From Halorarum halophilum (lineage in GTDB: Archaea; Halobacteriota; Halobacteria; Halobacteriales; Haloferacaceae): 64,000 nucleotides of DNA. The translations under genes were made by a program, and so were the position numbers. The stretch is taken from positions 2,914,001 to 2,978,000 of the forward strand of contig NZ_CP058529.1 in the NCBI RefSeq assembly GCF_013401515.1, given 5' to 3'. This document shows positions 7,611 through 15,818 of this stretch, in pieces. Under the pieces are notes generated by a model that saw nothing but the letters and a program-made list of their open reading frames with translations, was not told where the DNA came from and ran no database searches. The first letter of the stretch is position 1. Each line of letters begins with the position of its first letter.

Positions 7611-9800
7611 ATGACAAACACAAACGACAAGATCCGCGCGCTGTTCCTGACGGCGCTTATGGTATTCAGCGTCTTCGCTGGTACCGTGGCGCTCACCGGG
7701 ACGACCGCGGCACAGGAAGCAGCGGGCAATAGCTCGTTCTCCCACAACGGGATTGTCTTCCAAGGCGAAGACGCTGTATGGGACTATGAAGCAAGCGATG
7801 ACAGTACTGGATCTGGGGACTACCAGCTCTATGAGGATAGAGGGGAGGACGCAGCCCCGGTCCGGCAGCTGCAAGAAGATGATGACGGTACAATCACGGT
7901 AAAAACTGGTAGCCTCGAAGCGGGCACGACCTACTTCATCTCGGACCAGGGTGCTGACACGGCTGACGTCAGGTTCACTATTCGTGAGCAGGACTTCAGT
8001 ACCTCGTTCGATAATGATGAAGTCGGCAATCAGGGATCGACCACTGTCGACCTTGAAGTTGCATCCGAAAACCGCGTCGAGGACTACACCGTGGAAGTCA
8101 CGGCTGACGACCTCGATGACTCAGATCTCATGACCATCTTCGGTGACGATGCGTGGAACGCTGCCAACGCAGACGTCGACGGTGACGACGACGCCGACGA
8201 CGATGACGGTATCGAAGTCACCGTCAGCGGGACCGAAGACAACCCGACCGAATTCAACGACATCGACGCAGGCAACTACACCTTCAACTTCGAAGTGGCC
8301 GACACGTCGGCTGAGGCCTCGGATTCCATCGTGGTCAACGACGTGGCAGAGGGTGAGACGTCCTTCGCTGAGGACAGTTCGCTCGAAGTTGCACAGGGTG
8401 GTGTTGCGAACATCACTATCGACCTCAGTGGGGCCGCCACTGATGGCACTCTCGTGATTGGTGAGGAGGACTCCGACGGGTACCAGGCCAGTGTCGAATT
8501 CACCGACGAAGATGACGACGGCCAGGTTTCCATCCTCTTCAACAGCTACGCAGCAGGCGATGGAGACCCTGATACGGACGTCTTCACCGTTGCTAGCGAC
8601 GATGAGATTGCAAACTCGGACGAGTCCGGGGCCCTGAGCTCGATTCTCGCCACGGGCGAGTACACGATTGCGACGAGCACCAGCACCGACGCGTCCGTCG
8701 ATTCGGACACAACCGGCGCTGAGGAAACGCTCGAATCGCCGGAAGACATCAGTTCGATCTTCATCGAGGAGCGGTCCACGGACGAAATGTCGACGTGGAC
8801 GGCCCCCGAGGACGTTGACTTCGACGCTGACGAGGACGGCGATACCACCGAAGAAGACCTCAACTCGCTTGTTGAGGACGGCGTCCTGACCGAGGACGAC
8901 ACCGTCGCTCTCGGCGACTACGTCGTTTTCCAGGTCAGTGCGACTGGTCTTGACGGACTCGTTGACGCTGAGGGAAGTCTTCAGAACGCAATCGATAATG
9001 GTCTGAGCCTTACGATCGAGCAGACCAACCCGGTTCAGAACCGCGATCCCAAGACGCTTGACGTATCGTCGGGCGATGTCACTGTCGTCGAAGGTGACGG
9101 TGCCTACTACCTCGCGATCGACGTCGAAGGCGCCGACTTCGAGCGTGGTGACGATACTGGACTTAATGCCGAAGATGGTGACGAGTTCGAGAGCGAGTTC
9201 ACGGTCAACGACCAGTGGCTCCTCGGCCTAGACGACGATGAGGCAGGTGACGAGGACAACTACGAGTCGGTCAACTCGACCTTCGCGGTCGAGGATGCGG
9301 AGACCGAACTCGACAGCGACCCGGTCGAAGTCACTGCCTCGGAGAACCAGTCCATCTCCGGCACGACGAACCTCGCACCCGGCACCGAGCTGACGATCCG
9401 CGTCCGCTCCTCGGGTGACACGCAGCCGCGGTTCTTCAACACGAAGGACGTGACCGTCCAGTCGGACGGCACGTTCTCTGGCGAGTTCGACTTCAGCGAG
9501 CAGGCTGAGGGCGACACGTTCAACGTAAACGTCCGCCATGCCGGTTCCACTGTGGTCGACAACGTTGAAGGTAACGTCGTCGAGTCCACGGACACGGCAA
9601 CGCCGACGGATAACGGCACGGTGACCACGACGGGCACCGGTACGCCGGCGACGGACGAGCCGACGGACGAGCCGACGGACGAGCCGACGGACGAGCCGAC
9701 GGACGAGCCGACGACGACGACCACGACGCCCGGCTTCACTGCCGTGCTCGCGCTCGTCGCGCTCATCGGCGCCGCGCTGCTCGCGACCCGTCGCGACTAA
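7611..9800 (+). CDS. csg: Major S-layer glycoprotein with PGF-CTERM
   Basis: The likely main cell-wall protein, 729 residues, exported and glycosylated. An N-terminal Sec signal peptide (hydrophobic 10-32) ends near TAAQ/EAAG. The mature part is Asp-rich beta-domain sequence with six N-glycosylation sequons (NSS, NYT, NIT, NST, NQS, NGT). Near the C-terminus is a Thr-rich stalk with five TDEP-type repeats, then the tripartite PGF-CTERM signal: PGF, a hydrophobic segment and a basic end (TRRD). Archaeosortase A processes this kind of tail, and its gene is the next one downstream. The coding sequence from about 7740 to 9300 uses visibly more A/T-ending codons than its neighbours, suggesting allele exchange. 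Another PGF-CTERM surface protein is possible, but promoter, leader and architecture fit csg. Confidence 0.88.
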   Translation: MTNTNDKIRALFLTALMVFSVFAGTVALTGTTAAQEAAGNSSFSHNGIVFQGEDAVWDYEASDDSTGSGDYQLYEDRGEDAAPVRQLQEDDDGTITVKTGSLEAGTTYFISDQGADTADVRFTIREQDFSTSFDNDEVGNQGSTTVDLEVASENRVEDYTVEVTADDLDDSDLMTIFGDDAWNAANADVDGDDDADDDDGIEVTVSGTEDNPTEFNDIDAGNYTFNFEVADTSAEASDSIVVNDVAEGETSFAEDSSLEVAQGGVANITIDLSGAATDGTLVIGEEDSDGYQASVEFTDEDDDGQVSILFNSYAAGDGDPDTDVFTVASDDEIANSDESGALSSILATGEYTIATSTSTDASVDSDTTGAEETLESPEDISSIFIEERSTDEMSTWTAPEDVDFDADEDGDTTEEDLNSLVEDGVLTEDDTVALGDYVVFQVSATGLDGLVDAEGSLQNAIDNGLSLTIEQTNPVQNRDPKTLDVSSGDVTVVEGDGAYYLAIDVEGADFERGDDTGLNAEDGDEFESEFTVNDQWLLGLDDDEAGDEDNYESVNSTFAVEDAETELDSDPVEVTASENQSISGTTNLAPGTELTIRVRSSGDTQPRFFNTKDVTVQSDGTFSGEFDFSEQAEGDTFNVNVRHAGSTVVDNVEGNVVESTDTATPTDNGTVTTTGTGTPATDEPTDEPTDEPTDEPTDEPTTTTTTPGFTAVLALVALIGAALLATRRD
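9651..9710 (+). repeat. Five perfect 12-bp tandem repeats in the S-layer stalk
   Basis: The unit ACGGACGAGCCG is repeated five times exactly and encodes the TDEP stalk next to the membrane anchor. Copy number can be expected to vary between strains by slippage. Confidence 0.9.
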
Positions 9801-9813
9801 CTCCAACCACGAC

Positions 9814-9852
9814 TGACCGGCGTTACCGGTCACACGTCCGCTTCGCGCGGAC
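9814..9852 (+). terminator. Tandem hairpins after the S-layer gene
   Basis: Two perfect stem-loops follow each other: TGACCGG/CCGGTCA (9814-9832, loop CGTTA) and GTCCGC/GCGGAC (9836-9852, loop TTCGC), followed by a T-rich stretch. They lie directly behind the stop codon of a gene expected to be very strongly transcribed, so a termination or mRNA-stabilising role is likely. Confidence 0.6.
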
Positions 9853-9920
9853 TCATTCTTTCGACGCACTACCTCGAGTAGCGACGGCGTACCCCGTCAC
9901 CCAACTCGGACAAGACAAGG

Positions 9921-9928
9921 GCTTTACC
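9921..9928 (+). promoter_or_regulatory. TATA-like element of artA
   Basis: GCTTTACC is centred about 27 nt before the artA ATG (9951), which predicts a leaderless transcript separate from the S-layer mRNA. Confidence 0.5.
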
Positions 9929-9950
9929 GGACCGTCACCTCCCGTCACGC

Positions 9951-10982
9951 ATGCAGAGCGCCGTCGACACCGCCCTCGACGCCCTCCTCGCGGCGCCGAA
10001 CGCCTACACGGACGCGTTCGCGTGGCTGGTCGTCCTGACGTTCGTCGCCGGCGCCGGGATCGAGTGGGCGGTCCGAACGGACAGACTCCAGTCATCGTTC
10101 GACCGGGCGGCTCGCGGCGTCGTCGCCGGCGCGTGGGGGCTGTTCGCGGCGTTCTGGCTCGTCCTGTTCCCGCACTTCGCGTTCGGACAGAAGAGCTACG
10201 TCGAGGGCCTGCTCGCCCTGCTCGCGGTACCGGCGTGTCTCTACGTGGCGAAACTCCTCTGGGAGGGTCGCGACTCGCTGTTCGTGCTCTCCCGGGCCGT
10301 CGCCGGAATGGGGATGGTGTACCTCCCGTTCGAGACCATTCCCAGCATCTCCCTGTTCGGCGCCACATTCCCCGCCCCGAAGGAGGTGCTCATCCGGACG
10401 GTGACCGTCCAGACGGGCTTTCTCATCCGCCTCCTGGGGTACGATCCCGAACTCGTCCGGGGGCCGGAACTGGGCTACTGGAACGCCTTCCAGTTCACCA
10501 CCGCGGAGGGGCACACGCTCCTGTTCGAGATCGTGCTCGCGTGCACCGGCCTCGGCAGCATGGCCATCTTCGTCGGCCTGATCGCGGCCGTCCGCGCGCC
10601 GGTGGCCCGGAAGCTCCGCGCGCTGGCGGTGTCGATCCCGGTCATCTGGGGGCTGAACCTCGTCCGCACGACGTTCATCGGCGTCACCTTCGGCAACCAG
10701 TACCTCCAGGTGTTCGTCGACGAGGTGCTGTTCCTCTTCGGCTCCTCGGACCCGCACATGGTGTCGTTCTTCCTCTCGGACCGGGTGATCAGCCAGGTGC
10801 TCGCGGTCGTCGCGCTCGTCGGCGTCACCTACCTCGTTGTGCGCGAACTGCCCGAACTGCTCACCGTCATCGAGGACGTGCTGTACCTCGCCACAAACGA
10901 GGAGTACGACCTGCGGGGGTCGCTGGACCTGCCGGGCGACCGCCCGGACAGTCCCGGCGGGTCGAAGTCGGGACGACTGTAG
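9951..10982 (+). CDS. artA: Archaeosortase A
   Basis: A multi-spanning membrane cysteine transpeptidase-like enzyme that removes the PGF-CTERM tail of surface proteins so they can be lipid-anchored. The 343-residue protein has about eight hydrophobic segments. The catalytic triad can be placed: Cys198 in VLACTGLG, Arg239 in GLNLVRTTF and Arg278 in SDRVISQ. The spacing (41 and 39 residues) equals that reported for Haloferax volcanii ArtA (C173, R214, R253). A soluble tail follows the last membrane segment. Its position right behind the S-layer gene puts enzyme and main substrate side by side. The importer binding protein at 16971 also carries a similar tail. Confidence 0.95.
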   Translation: MQSAVDTALDALLAAPNAYTDAFAWLVVLTFVAGAGIEWAVRTDRLQSSFDRAARGVVAGAWGLFAAFWLVLFPHFAFGQKSYVEGLLALLAVPACLYVAKLLWEGRDSLFVLSRAVAGMGMVYLPFETIPSISLFGATFPAPKEVLIRTVTVQTGFLIRLLGYDPELVRGPELGYWNAFQFTTAEGHTLLFEIVLACTGLGSMAIFVGLIAAVRAPVARKLRALAVSIPVIWGLNLVRTTFIGVTFGNQYLQVFVDEVLFLFGSSDPHMVSFFLSDRVISQVLAVVALVGVTYLVVRELPELLTVIEDVLYLATNEEYDLRGSLDLPGDRPDSPGGSKSGRL

Positions 10983-11006
10983 TCCGTCTCCCGTCTCGAA
11001 CCCGGC

Positions 11007-11816
11007 TCAGAACTCGGGGAGGACGCCGGCCGGACAGCCCGCGAGCGTCGCCAGCGCCTCGGCTTCGAGGTGGTGGACGTCGCCCGGCACCACGAGCATG
11101 TGGAGTGGAGCACCGAAGTCACGCTCGGCGAGCGCGGCGAGCGTGTCGGCAGCGACGACGGGGTCCGGACTGCCCGCCCGCGCGACCGCGACGCCGAGTA
11201 CCTCCGAGTCCCAGTCCTCGGCGAGCATCCCCGCGGCCTCGCTCGCCGTCATGAACTCGTCCGGCTCACCCTCGGCGGGGCCGGCGGGGGAGGACCCCGC
11301 GACCTTGATGTCGAGGTAGACGAGGGTGTGGAGGCCGCGCTCCCGGTTGTCCTCGATGGCGTCCACGACGCTCGCGGGGACGCCGTCGGCGCCGTGGGCG
11401 TACGGGAACGGGAGCGTCACGGCCTTCCCGAAGCGGTAGTTCTGGAGGCCGGTGAGCGAGGAGGCTGCCGACTGTGCGGTGACGCCGTGGATCACTCGGG
11501 TGTCGATGCCGCGTTCGACCGCCCGCATCCGGAGGTCGACGTGCGTCGTCGAGATCATCGTGTCGCCGGCGGTGAGGAAGGCGACGTCGCTCGACTCGGC
11601 CGCGTCGAGGATCGGCTCGGGGTGCTGCTCGACGCCCGCCCTGTCGCGCACCTCAACGTCGACGGCGTGGTACGCCTCCAGCTCGCCGACCGTCGCCCCG
11701 ACGAGTCGACTGGTGTAGAACTCCGCGAAGACGCGGTCGGCGGCCCGAAGCGCGTCCTGGCCCTCGACGGTGACCGAGCGCTCGTCGTAGAGGCCGAGAC
11801 CGATGAAGGTGAGCAT
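11007..11816 (-). CDS. dph5: Diphthine synthase
   Basis: Dph5 methylates the modified histidine of elongation factor 2 in diphthamide synthesis. The 269-residue protein begins MLTFIGLGLYDERSVTVEG and contains GDTMISTTHVDLR and IHGVTAQSAASSLTGLQNYRFGK, hallmarks of the tetrapyrrole-methylase fold of Dph5. The family uses S-adenosylmethionine and acts in the cytoplasm. It is convergent with artA (24 nt between ends) and lies just downstream of tRNA-Thr on the same strand. Confidence 0.95.
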   Translation of the reverse strand: MLTFIGLGLYDERSVTVEGQDALRAADRVFAEFYTSRLVGATVGELEAYHAVDVEVRDRAGVEQHPEPILDAAESSDVAFLTAGDTMISTTHVDLRMRAVERGIDTRVIHGVTAQSAASSLTGLQNYRFGKAVTLPFPYAHGADGVPASVVDAIEDNRERGLHTLVYLDIKVAGSSPAGPAEGEPDEFMTASEAAGMLAEDWDSEVLGVAVARAGSPDPVVAADTLAALAERDFGAPLHMLVVPGDVHHLEAEALATLAGCPAGVLPEF

Positions 11817-11830
11817 AGGAGGAAAACGGA

Positions 11831-11903
11831 AGCCGGTGGAGGGATTTGAACCCTCGGCCTATTCCTTACGAAGGAATCGCTCTGCCAGCTGAGCTACACC
11901 GGC
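11831..11903 (-). tRNA. tRNA-Thr (anticodon CGT)
   Basis: Read on the minus strand, GCCGGTG pairs with CACCGGC as a 7-bp acceptor, followed by discriminator U73. The D arm contains AGCTGGCAG and the T arm GGTTCAAATCC. The anticodon arm ATTCC-TTCGTAA-GGAAT places CGT at 34-36, which reads ACG (Thr). No intron is seen, and CCA is not encoded. Confidence 0.96.
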
Positions 11904-11970
11904 GCTCGCATTCGGTATACCGGCATGACGGAAATAAGGATTCCGAAAGCGGCGCGCCCGTGGGCCGACG

Positions 11971-12954
11971 TCACACCCGGGTCAATCGGACGTCGAGACA
12001 GACGTTCACCTCGTGGGGCGCGTACGACCGGACGACCCGCTCGGTCTCGACGGTCACCTCGTACTCGTCGCCTGCGACCGCGCGGACCGCACGCTCGCCC
12101 GGCCCGAACGGGTCGTCCTCGTGCTGGATGTCGTACAGGTGGAGAACGCAGTCGTCGCCCGCGAGGGTGACCGCCGTGTCGAGGAACTCGTTCGCGGAGT
12201 GGGGGAGGTTCATCACCACGCGGTCGGCCCAGCCGTCGTACTCCGCGGCGACCTCGCGGACGTCCCCCTCGATCGCGGTGAGGTTCTCCGAAACGCCGTT
12301 CCGTCTCGCGTTTTCCCGGAGGTACTCGACGGCACGCGGATTCACGTCGCAGGCGACGACCTCCGCGCCGCGGACGGCCATCGGGATCGCGAACGGGCCG
12401 ACGCCCGCGAACATGTCGAAGGCGCGCTCGCCCGCCGCCACCTGCTCGACGACGCGGTGGCGTTCGGTGGCGAGTCGGGGCGAGAAGTACACCTCCGCGA
12501 TGTCGAGGAGGAACTCGTGGCCGTACTCGCGGTGGACCGTCTCGGTGCCGTCCCCGGCGAGCACCTCCCAGTCGCGGATCCGGTACTCTCCCCGGACCTT
12601 CGAGGCGCGGTTCACGACCGTCTCGCACGGGAAATCCGACTCCATGATCGCATCGGCGACCCGCCTCGCCTCGGCGGGGTCGTCCTCGTCGACGATCGCG
12701 ATGTCGCCCAGGCGCTCGTAACTCGGCTCGTACCCCAGGATCTCGTCGGGGGTCACCTGTCCGGTGCGTTCGGCGGCCACGCGCTCGACGACCTCGTACT
12801 CGGCGGGGACCGTGTCGGCGTCGGTGACCGGGATGAAGATGTCGCCGTCCTCGACCGAGATCTCCCGGTCGCCGTCCAGTAGGGCGGCCTCGGCGAGGCG
12901 CTGGCGGGTCGCCTCGCCGGACTCGACGGGGACCCTGACGCACGGGACGCGCAT
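11971..12954 (-). CDS. trm5: tRNA (guanine-37 N1)-methyltransferase Trm5
   Basis: Trm5 methylates G37 next to the anticodon, guarding the reading frame. The 327-residue class I methyltransferase shows an N-terminal recognition domain (about 1-150, starting MRVPCVRVP), then the SAM motif DMFAGVGPFAIPMA, the acidic motif ACDVNPRAVEYL and the catalytic-site motif NLPHSANEFLD. The C-terminus ENxxVCLDVRL-like end (HEVNVCLDVRLTRV) is usual for the family. It lies 67 nt upstream of tRNA-Thr on the same strand, fitting a tRNA/translation block with dph5. Confidence 0.93.
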   Translation of the reverse strand: MRVPCVRVPVESGEATRQRLAEAALLDGDREISVEDGDIFIPVTDADTVPAEYEVVERVAAERTGQVTPDEILGYEPSYERLGDIAIVDEDDPAEARRVADAIMESDFPCETVVNRASKVRGEYRIRDWEVLAGDGTETVHREYGHEFLLDIAEVYFSPRLATERHRVVEQVAAGERAFDMFAGVGPFAIPMAVRGAEVVACDVNPRAVEYLRENARRNGVSENLTAIEGDVREVAAEYDGWADRVVMNLPHSANEFLDTAVTLAGDDCVLHLYDIQHEDDPFGPGERAVRAVAGDEYEVTVETERVVRSYAPHEVNVCLDVRLTRV

Positions 12955-13087
12955 GATTCGTCTCGCCGACGGGCGGCGAAAGGGCTACCGGTTCGTGAGT
13001 TCGGGGCTGGTTCGGATGGGGAGGCGGACGAATCTCACGGCCTTGGGTGTGGAGGTCGGCCGGGAGCCGCCTCGGAGCGAACTCAGC

Positions 13088-14167
13088 TCAGAACCCGAAT
13101 ATCGGGACGAACCGGAAGGTGAGGTACGCGCCGAGCGTCGCGATCGCCGGCACGACGTTCTGCATCAGGACGATCCGGACGGTCGTCGCGGGGTTGAACA
13201 GGTCGGTCGCGGTGGGGACGTCCGAGGAGCCGGTCATCGGCCGGGTCGCCCGGCCCCAGCCGAGCCCGATGATCGACATCGTCGCGATGACGACGAAGCT
13301 CGCGGGGATGCCGAGCGCCGAGAGGAAGACGACGAGCGTGGAACTGACCGACGCGACGACGATCGCGGCCGTCAGCGGCAGTTCCGTGATGTCGCTCCCC
13401 ATCGTCTCCAGGGTCCGGCGAGCGATCGTGAACGCGCCGATCGTGACGGCGACGCCGCCGAAAATGATCGCCGGGTTCATCGCCAGTTCCCCGCTCCCGA
13501 CCAGCGGCGCGACGGCGTTGGCGATGTTCGAGGTCCCGGAGCTGAACGCCATCAGACAGCCGATCGCGACGACGGTGATCGTCCCGGCCAACTCCCGACG
13601 GTTGGTCGTCCGATGGACGCGCGGGATCGGCACCGCGCCCGAGCGATCGACGTCGAACAGCGGACCTTCGCTGCGCTCCATCGCGACCACGCGGTTGAGC
13701 CGCGCGTAGAAGTACCGGCCGATGATCAGCGACACCCAGAAGCCGATGATCGGCGAGACGACCCACCAGGTGAGGATCTCGCCCATGACGGCGAAGTCCA
13801 GCACGCCACCGGCGAGCCCCAGCCCCGCGATCGCCCCGACGGCGGTCATCGAGGTCGAGGCCGGCACGCCGAAGATGTTCCCGACGAGGAGCGCGACGCC
13901 GATGAAGAAGAGGACCGCGATGGACGATTCGAGCGTGAACACGCCGGTGTCGACGACCAGTTCCGTTCCGAGTTTCGTCACGACGTTCCGGCCGATGGTC
14001 CAGGCGCCGATGAAGAAGAACACGCCCATCAGCCCCGCCGCGACCGTCTTCGAGATCGCGTCCGCGCCGACGGCCGGGCCGAACGCCGGGCCCGTCGTCG
14101 AGCCGCCGATGTTGTACGCGACGAACATCGCGACGAGGACGCCGACGACGAGCAGGAGTTCGACCAT
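13088..14167 (-). CDS. Inorganic phosphate transporter, PiT family
   Basis: A membrane protein of 359 residues with about ten hydrophobic segments, expected to take up phosphate with a cation. The two inverted PiT signatures are present: YNIGGSTTGPAFGPAVGAD at about 18-36, and FSSGTSNIANAVAPLVGSG in the second half. Haloarchaeal PitA often has a PhoU/DUF47 partner; none is seen here. Instead its ATG overlaps the stop of the upstream repeat-protein gene by one base (TGATG), so the two are translationally coupled. Confidence 0.93.
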   Translation of the reverse strand: MVELLLVVGVLVAMFVAYNIGGSTTGPAFGPAVGADAISKTVAAGLMGVFFFIGAWTIGRNVVTKLGTELVVDTGVFTLESSIAVLFFIGVALLVGNIFGVPASTSMTAVGAIAGLGLAGGVLDFAVMGEILTWWVVSPIIGFWVSLIIGRYFYARLNRVVAMERSEGPLFDVDRSGAVPIPRVHRTTNRRELAGTITVVAIGCLMAFSSGTSNIANAVAPLVGSGELAMNPAIIFGGVAVTIGAFTIARRTLETMGSDITELPLTAAIVVASVSSTLVVFLSALGIPASFVVIATMSIIGLGWGRATRPMTGSSDVPTATDLFNPATTVRIVLMQNVVPAIATLGAYLTFRFVPIFGF

Positions 14168-14826
14168 CAGTTGCCCCCGGTCTGGGTGTCGGAGCCCTCC
14201 TCGTCCTCCTTCACGTCTTCCTCCTCGGCCGCCTCCAACTGCTCTTCCAGCGTCTGTTCGACGGTTTCTTCGACCGTCTCACCGACCTTCTCCTCGACGG
14301 TTTCGTCGACCGTCTTTTCGACCGTTTCGCCGACGGTTTTCTCGACCGTCTCGCCGACAGTCTTCTCGACCGTCTCGCCGACAGTCTTCTCGACCGTCTC
14401 GTTGACTTTCTCCTCGACCGCTTCACCGACGGTTTCCTCGACGGTTTCACTGACGGTCTCGTCGACCGTCTTCTCTACCGTCTCCCCGACTGTCTTCTCG
14501 ACGGTCTCGCCGACCGTCTCCTCGACCGTCTCCCCCACCGTCTTCTCCACCGTCTCACCGACCTTCTCCTCGACCGTCTCGTCGACGGTCTCCTCGACCG
14601 TCTCCTTGACCGCCGTCGTCATCCAGTCCGGGTCGAACCGGGCCATCTTCCAGACGACGTGGATGATGTACGAGATGAGGACGCCGAACCCGAACGCCAG
14701 CCCGATGGCGTTGCCGGCGATCATGATCAGGCCCACCGAGATCGCGATCAGCAGGCCGTACGTGAGGTCGACGATCGAGTCGACGCGGCTCGGATTCACT
14801 GTTCTCCCGGGGTGTTCTCGGGCCAC
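14167..14826 (-). CDS. Membrane protein with about 30 tetrapeptide (VxxT) repeats, coupled to PiT
   Basis: A 219-residue protein from a GTG start (14826); a second GTG at 14799 (MNPSRVDS) is also possible. Two membrane segments (about 21-60) are followed by residues 73-197, where a Val (Leu at the last two) occurs strictly every fourth position, with Glu and Thr between (units such as VEKT, VGET, VEET, VDET). The end is acidic. I do not recognise the family. A four-residue period suggests one very long helix with a slowly rotating hydrophobic stripe. The gene overlaps the phosphate transporter start, so the protein is probably its accessory or sensor subunit, with the repeats cytoplasmic or outside depending on topology. 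Confidence 0.75.
   Translation of the reverse strand: MAREHPGRTVNPSRVDSIVDLTYGLLIAISVGLIMIAGNAIGLAFGFGVLISYIIHVVWKMARFDPDWMTTAVKETVEETVDETVEEKVGETVEKTVGETVEETVGETVEKTVGETVEKTVDETVSETVEETVGEAVEEKVNETVEKTVGETVEKTVGETVEKTVGETVEKTVDETVEEKVGETVEETVEQTLEEQLEAAEEEDVKEDEEGSDTQTGGN
14245..14620 (-). repeat. 12-bp tandem repeat array encoding the VxxT tetrads
   Basis: About 30 degenerate 12-nt units (variants of GACGGTCTCCTC or GACCGTCTTCTC on the plus strand) underlie the tetrapeptide repeats. They are in frame throughout, without spacers. Confidence 0.85.
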
Positions 14827-15038
14827 TCGGTTGTGAGAGCGTTTCGCTGCCCACCAGATGATAGAGAATACACGTCTACCCGTCTAGAGTAACTCTCCGC
14901 TCAAGTACCTTGGCAAAGATGGCCGAAATCAGGCTGTAGGGTGCCACTTCTCCGCGCATCCCGGCTACGGTTCGGTGCTCCTCGTCGGCCCGTATTCGGC
15001 CGAACACCCCCGTCGTCCAACGATCGCCGGACGAACAG

Positions 15039-15818
15039 CTACTCGTCCTCGTCCGAGAGCGCGGTGACGAGCGGCGCGTCGACGGCCGGGTCGCGGTTCA
15101 GCGCCGTCCGCACGCCGAACGCCTCCGCGAGCGCGTCGTCGGCGAGCACCGCCTCGGGCGACCCGGTCGCGCGGACCTCGCCGTCGGCGAGGAGCACCAG
15201 TCGATCGCAGAAGCGCGCCGCGAGGTTGAGGTCGTGGATGGCCGCGAGCGCGGCCTTCCCGTCCGCGACGGCCTCTGCGACGAGCCCGAACGTCCGGAGC
15301 TGGTGGTTGATGTCGAGGCTCGCGGTCGGCTCGTCGAGCAGGAGCGCGGGCGTCTGCTGGGCGAGCGCACGGGCGAACAGCAGCCGCTGGCGCTCCCCGC
15401 CCGAGAGCGTCGTCACGGCCCTGTCCGCGAACTCGGCGACCTGCGCGCGTTCCATCGCCTCTCGGACGGCCTCGCGGTCCGCGCTGGTCGTCCGGCCGAA
15501 CCGCGAGACGTACGGCGTTCGGCCCATCTCAACGGCCTGCTCGACGGTGAACTCGAACGAGAGGCCGGTGTCCTGCGGGACGGTCGCGACGAGCCGGGCG
15601 ACCTCGCGGGCGGACAGCTCCGCGACGTCCGCGCCGTCGATCTCGACGGTCCCCGAATCGGGCGCGAGCGTCCCGTTGAGCGCCCGGAGGAGCGTCGTCT
15701 TGCCCGCGCCGTTCGGACCGACCAGCCCCACGAGTTCGCCCGCGTCGACCGAGACGGAGACGCCCTCGAGCACCGACTCGCCGCCGAGGGCGACGTGGAG
15801 GTCGCGCGCCCGGATCAC
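15039..15818 (-). CDS. ABC transporter ATP-binding protein, BtuD/FecE type
   Basis: A cytoplasmic ATPase (259 residues) that powers import of cobalamin, heme or an iron-siderophore. Walker A is GPNGAGKTT, the signature is LSGGERQRL, Walker B is ALLLDEPT, followed by the H-loop IHDLN. The chosen start is GTG at 15818: it overlaps the permease stop (GTGA) and fits the family N-terminus (IRARDLHVALGG). It forms an operon with the permease and is divergent from the binding protein. The substrate is not determined by the sequence. Confidence 0.92.
   Translation of the reverse strand: MIRARDLHVALGGESVLEGVSVSVDAGELVGLVGPNGAGKTTLLRALNGTLAPDSGTVEIDGADVAELSAREVARLVATVPQDTGLSFEFTVEQAVEMGRTPYVSRFGRTTSADREAVREAMERAQVAEFADRAVTTLSGGERQRLLFARALAQQTPALLLDEPTASLDINHQLRTFGLVAEAVADGKAALAAIHDLNLAARFCDRLVLLADGEVRATGSPEAVLADDALAEAFGVRTALNRDPAVDAPLVTALSDEDE

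Noticed and set aside
14245-14620. Repeat array resembling a CRISPR.
   Set aside because: Units are 12 bp, contiguous, in frame and without unique spacers; they encode protein repeats.
12764-14836. Long plus-strand open frame of 690 codons across trm5 and the PiT genes.
   Set aside because: High GC keeps antisense frames open. The translation is Arg/Asp-rich low complexity, then mirrors the tetrad repeats (SSTVSPTV...).
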